A stretch of 64,000 nt of DNA from DASSUW01 sp963835525. GTDB taxonomy: Bacteria; Actinomycetota; Thermoleophilia; Solirubrobacterales; Solirubrobacteraceae. Under the pieces are notes generated by a model that saw only the letters and a list, made by a program, of their open reading frames with translations, made no database searches and had not been told where the DNA came from. The stretch spans positions 124,001 to 188,000 of the forward strand of contig CAWIFM010000008.1 in NCBI GenBank assembly GCA_963835525.1, in the 5' to 3' direction. Of the stretch, positions 44,148-52,387 are shown piece after piece. A program made the translations under genes and the position numbers. The first letter of the stretch is position 1. Each line of letters starts with the position of its first letter.

Positions 44148-45166
44148 GGGAACGCCACCTCGGCGTCGAGCCCGCCCGCTGCGCGCGGGTTCAGGGTGAG
44201 CTCGGCGCCGTGGGCGTCGGCCACCGCGCGCACGATCGACAGCCCGAGCCCGGCGCCGGGACCGTCTGAGTCGCGCCCGAGGCGCTCGAACGGCTCGGCC
44301 AGGCGCCGCACGTCGTCGGCGGCGATGGCGGGGCCGGTGTTCTCCACCCGGACGTGCCCGGGGCGCGTGGTCACGCGCACGCTGCCGCCGCGCACGTTGT
44401 GGCGCACGGCGTTCTCGACCAGGTTGGCGACGAGGCGCTCGACGAGCGGCGGGTCGCCCTCGATCGGCGCTCCCTGCAGGTCGAGCCGGACGTCGATGTG
44501 GCGCGCCTCCGCCTCGCGCTCGCAGATCGCGGCCGCCGTCCGCGCCGCTTGGGCGAGGTCGACCGGCTCGCGGCGCGGCAGCGCCTGCTGGCTGCGGGCC
44601 AGCACCATCAGCGAGTCGAGCAGCTCCTGCGTGCGGTCGGCCGCCTCGAGTACGACCGCGCCCATCTGGCGCAGCTCGGCCGCCGACGCGTCGGGGTCGG
44701 CGAGCGCGACCTCGACCTCGGCGCGGATGATGGTCAGCGGCGTGCGCAGCTCGTGGCTGGCGTTGGCGACGAAGCGGCGCTGGCCGTCGAAGGCGGCGGC
44801 GAGGCGGTCGAGCATCCCGTCGAGCGTGTCGGCCAGGTCGCGCAGCTCGTCGCGCGGGCCGGACATGGCGATCCGCTCGTCGAGCCGCTCCTGCGTCACG
44901 CGCTGCGCGAGGCCGGTGACCCTGCGCACCGGTGACAGCGCGCGGCCGGCGACCACGTAGCCGAGCGCGATCGCGATGAGCAGCACGCCGACGCCGGCGA
45001 GCCAGTACTGGGCGTCGAGCTGCGCGAGCGCCTGCTCGGCGTAGCCCGGCGGCAGCGTCCGGTTGACCTGGCGGTGCACGATCCACGAGCTGAGGCCCAG
45101 CAGCAGCGCGCCGCAGGCCCCGAAGAGCAGCGTGTAGAGGAGGGTCAGGCGGAGGCGGAGGGTCAC
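44054..45166 (-). CDS. Two-component sensor histidine kinase
   Basis: 370 residues from GTG 45164-45166, overlapping the TGA of the response-regulator gene. Two membrane helices (LYTLLFGACGALLLGLSSWI and WLAGVGVLLIAIALGYVVAG) enclose a short 40-residue outside loop, then HAMP, H-box ASHELRTPLTIIRAEVE (His near 137), N-box NLVENAVRHN and G-box GAGLGLSIVRAVADAHGAE. The reading frame goes about 30 residues beyond the usual end, into the convergent gene. The small sensor loop resembles envelope-stress kinases. Confidence 0.92.
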   Translation of the reverse strand: MTLRLRLTLLYTLLFGACGALLLGLSSWIVHRQVNRTLPPGYAEQALAQLDAQYWLAGVGVLLIAIALGYVVAGRALSPVRRVTGLAQRVTQERLDERIAMSGPRDELRDLADTLDGMLDRLAAAFDGQRRFVANASHELRTPLTIIRAEVEVALADPDASAAELRQMGAVVLEAADRTQELLDSLMVLARSQQALPRREPVDLAQAARTAAAICEREAEARHIDVRLDLQGAPIEGDPPLVERLVANLVENAVRHNVRGGSVRVTTRPGHVRVENTGPAIAADDVRRLAEPFERLGRDSDGPGAGLGLSIVRAVADAHGAELTLNPRAAGGLDAEVAFPHRSPSGSAPARIRSTWAGVKGAEASVPSSW

Positions 45167-45816
45167 ACGCGGTAGCCGGCGCCGCGCACGGTGTGGATCA
45201 CCGGCGGATCCCCGAGCTTGCGGCGCAGCGTCATGACGGTCATGCGGACCGTGTTGGTGAACGGGTCGGTGCCCTCGTCCCAGGCCTTGTCGAGCAGCTC
45301 GTCGGGACCCACGACGGCGCCGCCGGCCGCCATCAGCACCTCGAGCACGGCCAGCTCCTTGGGGGCGAGGTCGATCTCCTTGCCGGCGCGCGTGACGGTT
45401 CGCCGCGACGGGTCGAGCTCGACGTCGCCGGCGGTCATCACGGGCGGGCGGGGGGCGCCGTTGCGGCGGGCCAGGGCGCGCGTGCGCGCCACCAGCTCGG
45501 CGAACCGGAACGGCTTGGAGAGGTAGTCGTCGGCGCCGAGCGCGAGGCCGTCGACGAGGTCGTCGACGCCGGCGGCGGCGGTGAGCATCAGGACTTTGGT
45601 GCCGGGGCGCTCGGCGGTCAGCATGCGGCAGACGTCGTCGCCGTGGAGGGCAGGGAGGTCGCGGTCGAGCACCACGACGTCGTAGGGCGCGGCGAGCGCC
45701 TTGCGCAGCGCGGACTCGCCGTCGCGGGCGAGGTCGACGGCCATGCCCTCGCGGCGCAGGCCACGGGCAACGGCATCGCCCACCCGGGGCTCGTCCTCGG
45801 CGATCAGCACGCGCAT
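45163..45816 (-). CDS. OmpR-family response regulator
   Basis: 217 residues from ATG 45814-45816 (MRVLIAEDEPRVGDA); upstream ATGs at 45822, 45828 and 45837 are open but do not add conserved sequence, and the distance of the shared 17-bp motif favours 45816. Receiver: acidic pair ED at 7-8, phospho-acceptor Asp51 (VVVLDRDLP), Thr and Lys (LTAAAG, SKPF). C-terminal winged helix: DLAPKELAVLEVLMAAGG, VRMTVMTLRRKLG and IHTVRGAGYRV. It is expected to bind pairs of direct repeats; candidate sites lie at its own promoter and before htrA. Confidence 0.94.
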   Translation of the reverse strand: MRVLIAEDEPRVGDAVARGLRREGMAVDLARDGESALRKALAAPYDVVVLDRDLPALHGDDVCRMLTAERPGTKVLMLTAAAGVDDLVDGLALGADDYLSKPFRFAELVARTRALARRNGAPRPPVMTAGDVELDPSRRTVTRAGKEIDLAPKELAVLEVLMAAGGAVVGPDELLDKAWDEGTDPFTNTVRMTVMTLRRKLGDPPVIHTVRGAGYRV

Positions 45817-45852
45817 GGCCATCACCATCGACGCCATGCGTGAAGATCCCCG

Positions 45853-45869
45853 TAAGGAGGGCTAAACGG
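45853..45869 (-). promoter_or_regulatory. Copy of the shared 17-bp motif in the response-regulator promoter
   Basis: On the minus strand CCGTTTAGCCCTCCTTA, 36 bases before the chosen start of the response regulator; CTTCA follows nearer the start. TTTA, CTTA and CTTC steps are 10-12 bases apart, as in OmpR-type boxes. Autoregulation is the simplest reading. Confidence 0.5.
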
Positions 45870-45871
45870 AA

Positions 45872-45904
45872 CCTCAGACTGTGACGCTCGGCACAGACCT
45901 GAGG
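45872..45904. promoter_or_regulatory. Interrupted inverted repeat in the divergent promoter region
   Basis: CCTCAG (45872-45877) and CTGTG (45879-45883) pair with CACAG (45892-45896) and CTGAGG (45899-45904) across an 8-base loop. It lies between the response-regulator gene and the divergent hydrolase gene (start 45930) and could be an operator or leader hairpin. Confidence 0.45.
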
Positions 45905-45929
45905 CCCGAAATCGGGGAAATACGAACAC

Positions 45930-47048
45930 GTGATCGGTAAATCCGTCAAGTCGCTGGCCGACCGCTACGACCCGTCGGCGGTCTATCCGCCGCTCGAGGC
46001 GCGGGTGCGCCTGGTGTCCGGCGACGAGGCCCACGACGCGCTGGTGGACGGCGAGGGCATCCGCATCGTGGCCGCGGGCGGCGAGCCCGACGCCGTCATC
46101 ACCGGCCCGCCCTCGGCGTGGCAGCGCGCCGCCAACGGGCACGGCGGCCTCGCCTCGCTCGGCGACGGGATCCGGATGCGCCACAACCTGCACGTCGCCA
46201 CCGGCTTCCTCGCCGCCACGGCGGGCGACGCGGGGGAGGGGCGCCTGCGGCTGGAGATGGTCGACACGAAGCACGGCCCGATCGCCACGGCGCAGGCCGG
46301 CACCGGCCCGGCGCTGCTGGCCGTGCACGGGCTGGGCGGCACGAAGGCCTCCTTCCTGCCCACCCTCGCGCTCATGAGCCGCACGCACCGCGTGATCGCG
46401 ATCGACCTGCCGGGCTTCGGCGACTCGGTCAAGCCGCTGCGCGCGCCGTTCGACGCCCGCTACTTCGCGGGCGTGCTGACCGACGTGCTCGACGCGCTGG
46501 AGATCGAGCGCGCGCACGTGGCCGGCAACAGCATGGGCGGGCGGATCGCGCTGGAGCTGGCGCTGACGGACCCCTCGCGCGTGGACCGGCTGGTGCTGCT
46601 GGCGCCGGCGATGGCGTGGCTGCGGCCGCGCCGCTGGGCGCCGGTGGTCCGGATGCTGCGACCGGAGCTGACCATGCTGCCGATGCCCGTCGACAAGCTC
46701 GTGCGCCGCTTCGTCGGCGGCGACGACGACTGGACCGCCGCGGGCATCGACGAGTTCCTGCGCGCCTTCTCCACCCCGCGCGGGCGTCACGCGTTCCACG
46801 CCGTGCTGCGCAACATCTACCTCGACGCGCCGCACGGCGACGACGGGCTGTGGTCGCGGCTGGCCGCGATGCAGAACGACGCCCTGTTCGTGTGGGGGCG
46901 GCGCGACACGCTCGTCCCGATCGCCTTCATGAAGCACGTCGAGCGCACCTTCCCGGCGGCGAAGCACCTCGAGCTCGAGTGCGGTCACGTCCCGCAGGTC
47001 GAGCGCCCGTTCGAGACGCACGACGCGATGCGCTCGTTCTTATCTTGA
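45930..47048 (+). CDS. Alpha/beta hydrolase with N-terminal SCP2-like domain
   Basis: 372 residues from GTG 45930. The first 110 residues (GIRIVAAGGEPDAVITGPPS, FLAATAGDAGEGRLRL) resemble an SCP2 sterol/lipid-binding domain. The hydrolase part has the oxyanion HGLGGTKASF, nucleophile elbow AGNSMGGRIALE, acid in VWGRRDTLVP and His in CGHVPQVERP. Together they suggest an esterase or lipase acting on a lipid-bound substrate in the cytoplasm. The 31 bases to the MoxR gene leave room for co-transcription. Confidence 0.85.
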   Translation: MIGKSVKSLADRYDPSAVYPPLEARVRLVSGDEAHDALVDGEGIRIVAAGGEPDAVITGPPSAWQRAANGHGGLASLGDGIRMRHNLHVATGFLAATAGDAGEGRLRLEMVDTKHGPIATAQAGTGPALLAVHGLGGTKASFLPTLALMSRTHRVIAIDLPGFGDSVKPLRAPFDARYFAGVLTDVLDALEIERAHVAGNSMGGRIALELALTDPSRVDRLVLLAPAMAWLRPRRWAPVVRMLRPELTMLPMPVDKLVRRFVGGDDDWTAAGIDEFLRAFSTPRGRHAFHAVLRNIYLDAPHGDDGLWSRLAAMQNDALFVWGRRDTLVPIAFMKHVERTFPAAKHLELECGHVPQVERPFETHDAMRSFLS

Positions 47049-47078
47049 TCTGACGCCCGGGGCGGCAGGCTGGCCGCC

Positions 47079-48068
47079 ATGAACGAAGAACTTCCTGTGC
47101 GCGACGCCATCGAGGGCGCGCTCTACGAGATGAAGCGCGTGATCGTCGGCCAGGACGCCATGCTCGAGCGGCTGCTGGTGGCGCTGCTGGCGGGCGGCCA
47201 CGTGCTCCTCGAGGGCGTGCCGGGCCTCGCGAAGACCCTGACCGTGCGCACATTGGCCGACGTGCTCGGCGGCTCCTTCCGCCGCATCCAGTTCACGCCC
47301 GACCTCGTGCCCGCCGACCTCGTCGGCACGCGCATCTACCGGCCGGACTCCGGCCGCTTCGACACCGAGCTGGGGCCGGTGTTCGGCAACTTCCTGCTCG
47401 CCGACGAGATCAACCGCGCGCCGGCCAAGGTGCAGTCGGCGCTGCTGGAGGTCATGCAGGAGCGCCAGGTGACCATCGGCGGCGACACGCACCCGGTGCC
47501 GTCGCCGTTCCTGGTGCTCGCCACGCAGAACCCGATCGAGTCCGAGGGCACGTATCCCTTGCCCGAGGCGCAGGTCGACCGCTTCCTGCTCAAGCTGCTC
47601 GTCGACTACCCGGACATGGGCGAGGAGGCGGCGGTGGTGGGGCGCTCGCTGGCGCCCGCGCCGGTGATCGAAGAGCGCCTGTCGACAGAGGACCTCGCGC
47701 GCTTCTCGGCCGAGGCCAAGCGCGTGTTCGTGGAGCGCGACGTGATCGGCTACGCCGTGCAATTGGCGGACGCCACGCGCCACCCCGACCGCTACGGGCT
47801 CGGCGACATCGCGAAGTACATCGAGTACGGCTCCTCGCCGCGCGGGCCGATCGGCCTGATCGGGGCCTCGCAGGCGCTGGCGCTGCTGCGCGGCCGCCGG
47901 CACGTGGTCGCCTCGGACGTGCGCGACCTGGCGCCCGACGTGCTGCGGCATCGGCTGGTGCTGTCGTACGAGGCGCTCAGTGACGGCATCTCGCCCGACG
48001 ACCTGCTCGACCGGCTGCTCGCCGCCGTCGACCAGCCGGCCGAGACCATGTTGGCGGAGGCCGCGTGA
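47079..48068 (+). CDS. moxR: MoxR-family AAA+ ATPase
   Basis: 329 residues. Walker A GVPGLAKTLTV (near 46), Walker B LLADEINRAPAKVQSAL (near 105), sensor 1 LATQNPIESEGTYPLPEAQ and arginine finger region QVDRFLLKLLVDYP are all intact. MoxR ATPases act as chaperones that mature or activate VWA-domain partners. Here the partners follow directly: DUF58 (4-base overlap) and VWA (4-base overlap), making a complete MoxR-DUF58-VWA operon. Confidence 0.94.
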   Translation: MNEELPVRDAIEGALYEMKRVIVGQDAMLERLLVALLAGGHVLLEGVPGLAKTLTVRTLADVLGGSFRRIQFTPDLVPADLVGTRIYRPDSGRFDTELGPVFGNFLLADEINRAPAKVQSALLEVMQERQVTIGGDTHPVPSPFLVLATQNPIESEGTYPLPEAQVDRFLLKLLVDYPDMGEEAAVVGRSLAPAPVIEERLSTEDLARFSAEAKRVFVERDVIGYAVQLADATRHPDRYGLGDIAKYIEYGSSPRGPIGLIGASQALALLRGRRHVVASDVRDLAPDVLRHRLVLSYEALSDGISPDDLLDRLLAAVDQPAETMLAEAA

Positions 48069-48985
48069 GCGCAGCGGCCCTCGTAACGCCTGCGGGCCGC
48101 CAGGGCCCGGGGCCGATGCCGGGCGCGCTGCTGCACGCGCTCGACCTCGCGCTCGTGCGCCGCGCCGGGGGCCTGATGCCGGGCGACCACCTGTCGCCCG
48201 GCGCGGGGGCCGGCACCGAGCTGGTGCAGCTGCGCCCGTACCAGGTGGGCGACGACGTGCGTCAGCTCGACCCTGCCGCGACGGCTCGGACCGGCGTCCC
48301 GCACGTGCGGCTGCAGGTGCCGGAGCGCGCGCTCACGACTTGGCTGGTGCTCGACGTGTCGCCATCGATGGCGTTCGGCACCGAACAGCGCTTGAAGGCC
48401 GATGTGGCCGTGGGCGTGGCGGCCGCCGTGGCCAGGCTGGCAACCCGTAGAGGAGGTCGCGCCGCGCTGCTACGCGCCGGCGCGCCTGAGGGGCGGCTGC
48501 TGCCGCCGCGCGGCGGCCGCCACGCGCAGGTCATGATCGAGCGAGCGCTCGCCGAGGGCGTGGCGCCGGACGAGAGCCTCACCGGCGACGAGCTCGCCGG
48601 CGCGCTCGTCCGCGCCGGCCGCATCGCGCGCCGGCCCGGTCTCGTGGTCGTGGTCTCCGACTTCCGCGAGGACGGCTGGCGCGGGCCGCTGGCGTCGCTG
48701 TCGGCGCGCCACAGCGTCGTCGCCGTCGAGATCCGCGACCCGCGCGAGGCGGAGCTGCCGCGCGCGGGCCATCTCGCGCTCGTCGATCCCGAGACCGGCG
48801 CGCTGGTCGAGGTCGACAGCTCCCGCGCGCGGGTGCGCGAGCGCTACGCGGCGCTCGAGGCCGAGCGCCGCGAGGCGGTGGCGGCCGGCCTGCGCGCCGC
48901 CCGCGCCGATCACATCGTCCTCGACACGGCGCACGACTGGCTGCGCGAGCTGGGCCGCGGGCTGGATCGCGGGAAGCGGAGATGA
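48065..48985 (+). CDS. DUF58 domain protein of the MoxR operon
   Basis: 306 residues from GTG 48065 overlapping the moxR stop. GTELVQLRPYQVGDDVRQLD is the DUF58 signature (usually PGxxxxxVRxYxxGDxxRxIxW), followed by a VWA-like fold with LVLDVSPSMAFGTEQ (Asp-x-Ser-x-Ser MIDAS start) and LVVVVSDFREDGW. No N-terminal membrane helices, unlike many DUF58 proteins. It likely works with the MoxR ATPase. Confidence 0.9.
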   Translation: MSAAALVTPAGRQGPGPMPGALLHALDLALVRRAGGLMPGDHLSPGAGAGTELVQLRPYQVGDDVRQLDPAATARTGVPHVRLQVPERALTTWLVLDVSPSMAFGTEQRLKADVAVGVAAAVARLATRRGGRAALLRAGAPEGRLLPPRGGRHAQVMIERALAEGVAPDESLTGDELAGALVRAGRIARRPGLVVVVSDFREDGWRGPLASLSARHSVVAVEIRDPREAELPRAGHLALVDPETGALVEVDSSRARVRERYAALEAERREAVAAGLRAARADHIVLDTAHDWLRELGRGLDRGKRR

Positions 48986-49905
48986 GCTTCGCCGCCCCGC
49001 TCTTCCTGCTCGGCCTGCTCGCCGTCCCGGCGGGTATCGCGCTGCACCTGCTCGCCCAGCGTCGCCGCCGCCGGTACGCCGTCCGCTATCCGGGCGCCTC
49101 CGTCGCCGCCCTCGCCGCGCCGGCCACAGCGCGCTGGCGGCGCCACGTCCCCAGCGCCCTGCTCGCGCTCTCGGTCGCCGGCCTCGTCATGGCGCTGGCG
49201 CGCCCCGAGGCCACCGTGGCCGTGCCCGTCGAGCAGGCCTCGGTCGTGCTCGTCACCGACACCTCGCGCTCGATGACCGCCACCGACGTCGCTCCCGACC
49301 GGCTCGACGCGGCGCGCTCGGCCGCCGACCGCTTCCTCGACGAGGCGCCCGACGAGCTGCGCGTCGGCGCGGTCGCGTTCAGCGACAGCGCGCGCGTGCT
49401 CCAGCCGCCGACCACCGACCACGAGCAGGTGCGCGCGGCGCTCGCCGGCCTGACCGCCGACGGCGGCACGGCCACCGGCGACGGCCTCGCGGCCGCGCTC
49501 GAATCGCTCGATGGAGGCAAGCGCCGGCCGCCGGCCGCGATCGTGCTCCTGTCCGACGGCAAGCAGACCTCCGGCCGCGACGCCGTGGCCGTGGCCCAGG
49601 AGGCGGCCGAGCAGCACGTGCCCGTCTACACCGTCGCGCTCGGCACGCCGGACGGCGTGGTCGACGGCATCCTGCGCGTCCCGCCCGACCCCGAGGCGCT
49701 GCGTGAGATCGCGCGGGCCTCCGGCGGGCAGGCGTTCGAGGCTTCCGACGGCGACCAGCTCACCGCCGTCTACGAGCGGCTCGGCTCCCAGCTCGGCACG
49801 CGCGAGGAGACGCGCGAGGTCACGGCCGCCTTCGCGGCGGCCGGGCTACTGCTGCTCGGCGGCGCGCTGGCCGGTTCCGTGCGGGGCTTCGGGCGCCTCC
49901 CCTAG
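48982..49905 (+). CDS. VWA-domain membrane protein (BatA-like) of the MoxR operon
   Basis: 307 residues; ATG 48982 overlaps the DUF58 stop (ATGA). Helices near 5-20 and 60-75, an outside VWA domain with MIDAS (VTDTSRSMTATD, GGTATGDGL, LLSDGKQTSG), and a C-terminal helix. It is a paralogue of the protein at 40642-41571. The last 60 bases overlap the convergent gene at 49846. Confidence 0.9.
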   Translation: MSFAAPLFLLGLLAVPAGIALHLLAQRRRRRYAVRYPGASVAALAAPATARWRRHVPSALLALSVAGLVMALARPEATVAVPVEQASVVLVTDTSRSMTATDVAPDRLDAARSAADRFLDEAPDELRVGAVAFSDSARVLQPPTTDHEQVRAALAGLTADGGTATGDGLAAALESLDGGKRRPPAAIVLLSDGKQTSGRDAVAVAQEAAEQHVPVYTVALGTPDGVVDGILRVPPDPEALREIARASGGQAFEASDGDQLTAVYERLGSQLGTREETREVTAAFAAAGLLLLGGALAGSVRGFGRLP

Positions 49906-50211
49906 GAAGGGCGGCGGGGTGGACACGGCGCTGAGCGGCGCCGGTCCGGCGTCCTCGACGACGCCGAGCGTCTCGAGCTCGAGCACGAGCACGATCTGGC
50001 GGGCGGCGACGGCCAGGAACTCATGGCGCTCGGCCCGGCGGCTGCCGTCCAGCCAGTGGATCTCGGCCTCGGTGAGCGCCAGGAACTCGCGCTCGTGGGC
50101 GTTCAGGAAGTCGGTGGTCCGGGACCGGAAGCCCTCGATCGGGAGCTGCAGGGTGCCCTCGATCTCGTGGCGCTGGGTCTCGATGCGGACGCGTTCGCGG
50201 CGGAATTGCAT
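49846..50211 (-). CDS. Conserved small protein, possibly DUF6812-like (121 aa)
   Basis: ATG 50209-50211. MQFRRERVRIETQRHEIEG then PIEGFRSRTTDFLNAHERE and FLALTEAEIHWLDG are well conserved in appearance and resemble a family I recall as DUF6812, a small beta-rich domain; I am not certain of the number. The C-terminal 30 residues are Pro/Ala-rich and overlap the end of the VWA gene on the other strand. No export signal. Function unknown. Confidence 0.7.
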   Translation of the reverse strand: MQFRRERVRIETQRHEIEGTLQLPIEGFRSRTTDFLNAHEREFLALTEAEIHWLDGSRRAERHEFLAVAARQIVLVLELETLGVVEDAGPAPLSAVSTPPPFLGEAPEAPHGTGQRAAEQQ

Positions 50212-50264
50212 GCCCGGCCAGTATCGGCCGTCCGGCCCTCGGGCTGTATAGGGTTCCCGCGCCC

Positions 50265-51413
50265 ATGCTCGACGTCGACGCCATCCTGGGTCCCTGGTGG
50301 GACCGCATGCGCGCCGATCTCGGCGCCCCGGACCTGTTCGACGCCCACACCCACGTCGGCGACTCTGATCCCGACGGCGCCCGCCAGACGCCCGAGCAGC
50401 TGCTGGCCGCGCTCGAGCCGGTCCAGGCGCGCGCCGTGGTCTTCGCCATGCACGAGCCGGACGGCTACCCGGCCGCCAACGATCGCGTGCTCGCGGCCGC
50501 CGCCGACTCCGGCGGCCGGCTCGTCGCCTTCTGCCGCCTCGACCCGCGCGATGACCCCCTGACCGAGGCGCGCCGCTGCCTCGACGACGGCGCCAAGGGC
50601 ATCAAGCTGCACCCGCGGGCCGAGCGCTTCACGCTGTCCGAGCCCGCGGTGCGCGACATCGTGGCGCTCGCCCACGAGCGGCGGGTCCCGGTGCTCATCC
50701 ACGCCGGCCGCGGCATCCCGGCGCTCGGGCAGGACACCGTCCGGCTGTCGGGCGAGTTCACCGACGCCCGGCTGATCCTCGCCCACGCCGCGATCTCCGA
50801 CCTCGCCTGGCTGTGGCGCGTGCTGCCCGAGCACCCGAACCTGTTCGTCGACACCGCCTGGTGGGACCCGGCGGACATGCTCGCCATGTTCACGCTCTGC
50901 CCGCCCGGCAACCTGCTGTGGGCGAGCGACTCGCCGTACGGCCGGCCGCTGGTCTCCGCCGTGCTGCACCTGCGCTTCGCGCTCCAGGCGGGTCTCGGGA
51001 CCGACGCGGTCCGCACGCTCGCCGGCGCCCAGCTCGAGCGGCTGCTCGACGGCGGCGAGCCGATCGACGCCGGACCGCCGCCGGGCGAGGCGCCGCAGCT
51101 CGACCTCCTGCTCGAGCGCGTCGTCTCGCACCTCAACCAGGCCATCGCCCGCACGTTCGACCACGGCGATCCCGAGGAGCCGGTCGCGCTCACCCGCCTG
51201 GCCTGCGCGGTGGGGGAGGACGGCCCGCACGCCGACCTGATGGGCGCCGTGCTCGGCCTGCTCGACCAGTACGAGAACGGGCTCGCCGAGGCGCCGCCCG
51301 GCGGGCGCTATCCCGAGGCGCTGCGCCTGCTCGTCGCGGCCACCAGCATCGCCCGCACCCCCGACGTGCCGCTGCCGGACGTGCCCGAGCCGACGCCGCC
51401 GACCGGCGCCTAG
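50265..51413 (+). CDS. Amidohydrolase family protein (metal-dependent TIM barrel)
   Basis: 382 residues. DLFDAHTHVGDSDPDG gives the HxH metal motif; GAKGIKLHPRAERFTL (Lys-Leu-His), VPVLIHAGRG and LLWASDSPYGRP (Asp near the barrel end) complete the amidohydrolase-2 pattern of decarboxylases and lactonases. About 100 extra C-terminal residues are helical and of unknown role. Its TAG shares bases with the TAG of the convergent epimerase gene (CTAG). Confidence 0.85.
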   Translation: MLDVDAILGPWWDRMRADLGAPDLFDAHTHVGDSDPDGARQTPEQLLAALEPVQARAVVFAMHEPDGYPAANDRVLAAAADSGGRLVAFCRLDPRDDPLTEARRCLDDGAKGIKLHPRAERFTLSEPAVRDIVALAHERRVPVLIHAGRGIPALGQDTVRLSGEFTDARLILAHAAISDLAWLWRVLPEHPNLFVDTAWWDPADMLAMFTLCPPGNLLWASDSPYGRPLVSAVLHLRFALQAGLGTDAVRTLAGAQLERLLDGGEPIDAGPPPGEAPQLDLLLERVVSHLNQAIARTFDHGDPEEPVALTRLACAVGEDGPHADLMGAVLGLLDQYENGLAEAPPGGRYPEALRLLVAATSIARTPDVPLPDVPEPTPPTGA

Positions 51414-52357
51414 ACGTTCGAGAAGCGATTGTCGAACGGATCGCCGAAGCGGCGCTCCTCGAGCCCCACGATCAGCTCGGCGATCCCGTCGGGCACGCGC
51501 ATCACCGGGTCGAAGCCGAGCTCGGAGCGGATGCGCTCGAACGAGACGCGGTAGTCGCGCGGGTCCTCGTCGCGGTGCACGAACCGGACGTCGGCCTCGG
51601 GCAGCCGCTCGCGGATCAGCTCGACGAGGTCGAGCTTGCGGTAGTTCTCGTCGCTGTGGCCGACGTTGAACACGCGGCCGGCCACGCGCTCCGCCGGCGC
51701 GGCGAGCACCAGAGCCAGCGCTCGCGCCGCGTCGCCGACGTGCACGTACGGGCGCCAGAACTGCTCGCCGTAGACCTCGAGCGTGCGGCCGTCCCACAGG
51801 TCGCGCGTGAACTCGTTGACCGTGAGGTCGAAGCGCATGCGCTCGGCGACGCCGTAGATGGTCGCGAAGCGCAGGCAGGTCGCGTTCGGCAGCGCGAGCA
51901 GCTCGCGCTCGATCGCCACCTTCTGCTCGGCGTAGAGCGAGACCGGCGCGAGCGGCGCGGCCTCGTCGACGGGCACCAGCGGGTCGGCCATGCGGCCGTA
52001 GTTGGAGCACGTCGAGGCGAACACGATGCGCGCCATGCCGGCGTCCTCCACCAGCGCGCGCGTGCCCTCGACGTTCACCGCCTGCGACAGCTCGGGGTCC
52101 TTGGCGCACGCCGGGTCGCCGACGATCGCCGCCAGGTGCACGACGGCCTCGGCGCCCTCGAGCGCCGCGCGGCGGGCGGCGGCGTCGCGGACGTCGCCGC
52201 GCACCACCCGGGCGCCGGCCGCCTCGAGCGCGGCCGCCACGTCCTCCTGGCCGTGCAGCAGCGAGTCGAGCACCGCGACCTCGTGGCCGGCGGACAGCAG
52301 CTCGCGCGCCGCCGTCGCGCCGATGTAGCCGGCGCCGCCGGTGACCGTGACCCTCAT
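51410..52357 (-). CDS. NAD-dependent epimerase/dehydratase (extended SDR)
   Basis: 315 residues from ATG 52355-52357: MRVTVTGGAGYIGATAAREL has the GxxGxxG NAD site. The catalytic Ser-Tyr-Lys is in ASTCSNYGR and SLYAEQKVAIERE, as in UDP-sugar 4-epimerases and related nucleotide-sugar enzymes. FRPYVHVGDAARAL-like (RPYVHVGDAARAL) and FNVGHSDENYRKLDL are also typical. No sugar cluster is adjacent. It is divergent from the peptide permease with about 30 bases between starts. Confidence 0.9.
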   Translation of the reverse strand: MRVTVTGGAGYIGATAARELLSAGHEVAVLDSLLHGQEDVAAALEAAGARVVRGDVRDAAARRAALEGAEAVVHLAAIVGDPACAKDPELSQAVNVEGTRALVEDAGMARIVFASTCSNYGRMADPLVPVDEAAPLAPVSLYAEQKVAIERELLALPNATCLRFATIYGVAERMRFDLTVNEFTRDLWDGRTLEVYGEQFWRPYVHVGDAARALALVLAAPAERVAGRVFNVGHSDENYRKLDLVELIRERLPEADVRFVHRDEDPRDYRVSFERIRSELGFDPVMRVPDGIAELIVGLEERRFGDPFDNRFSNV

Positions 52358-52387
52358 GACCGGGACGCTACCCTGGCGCCCGCTCGG

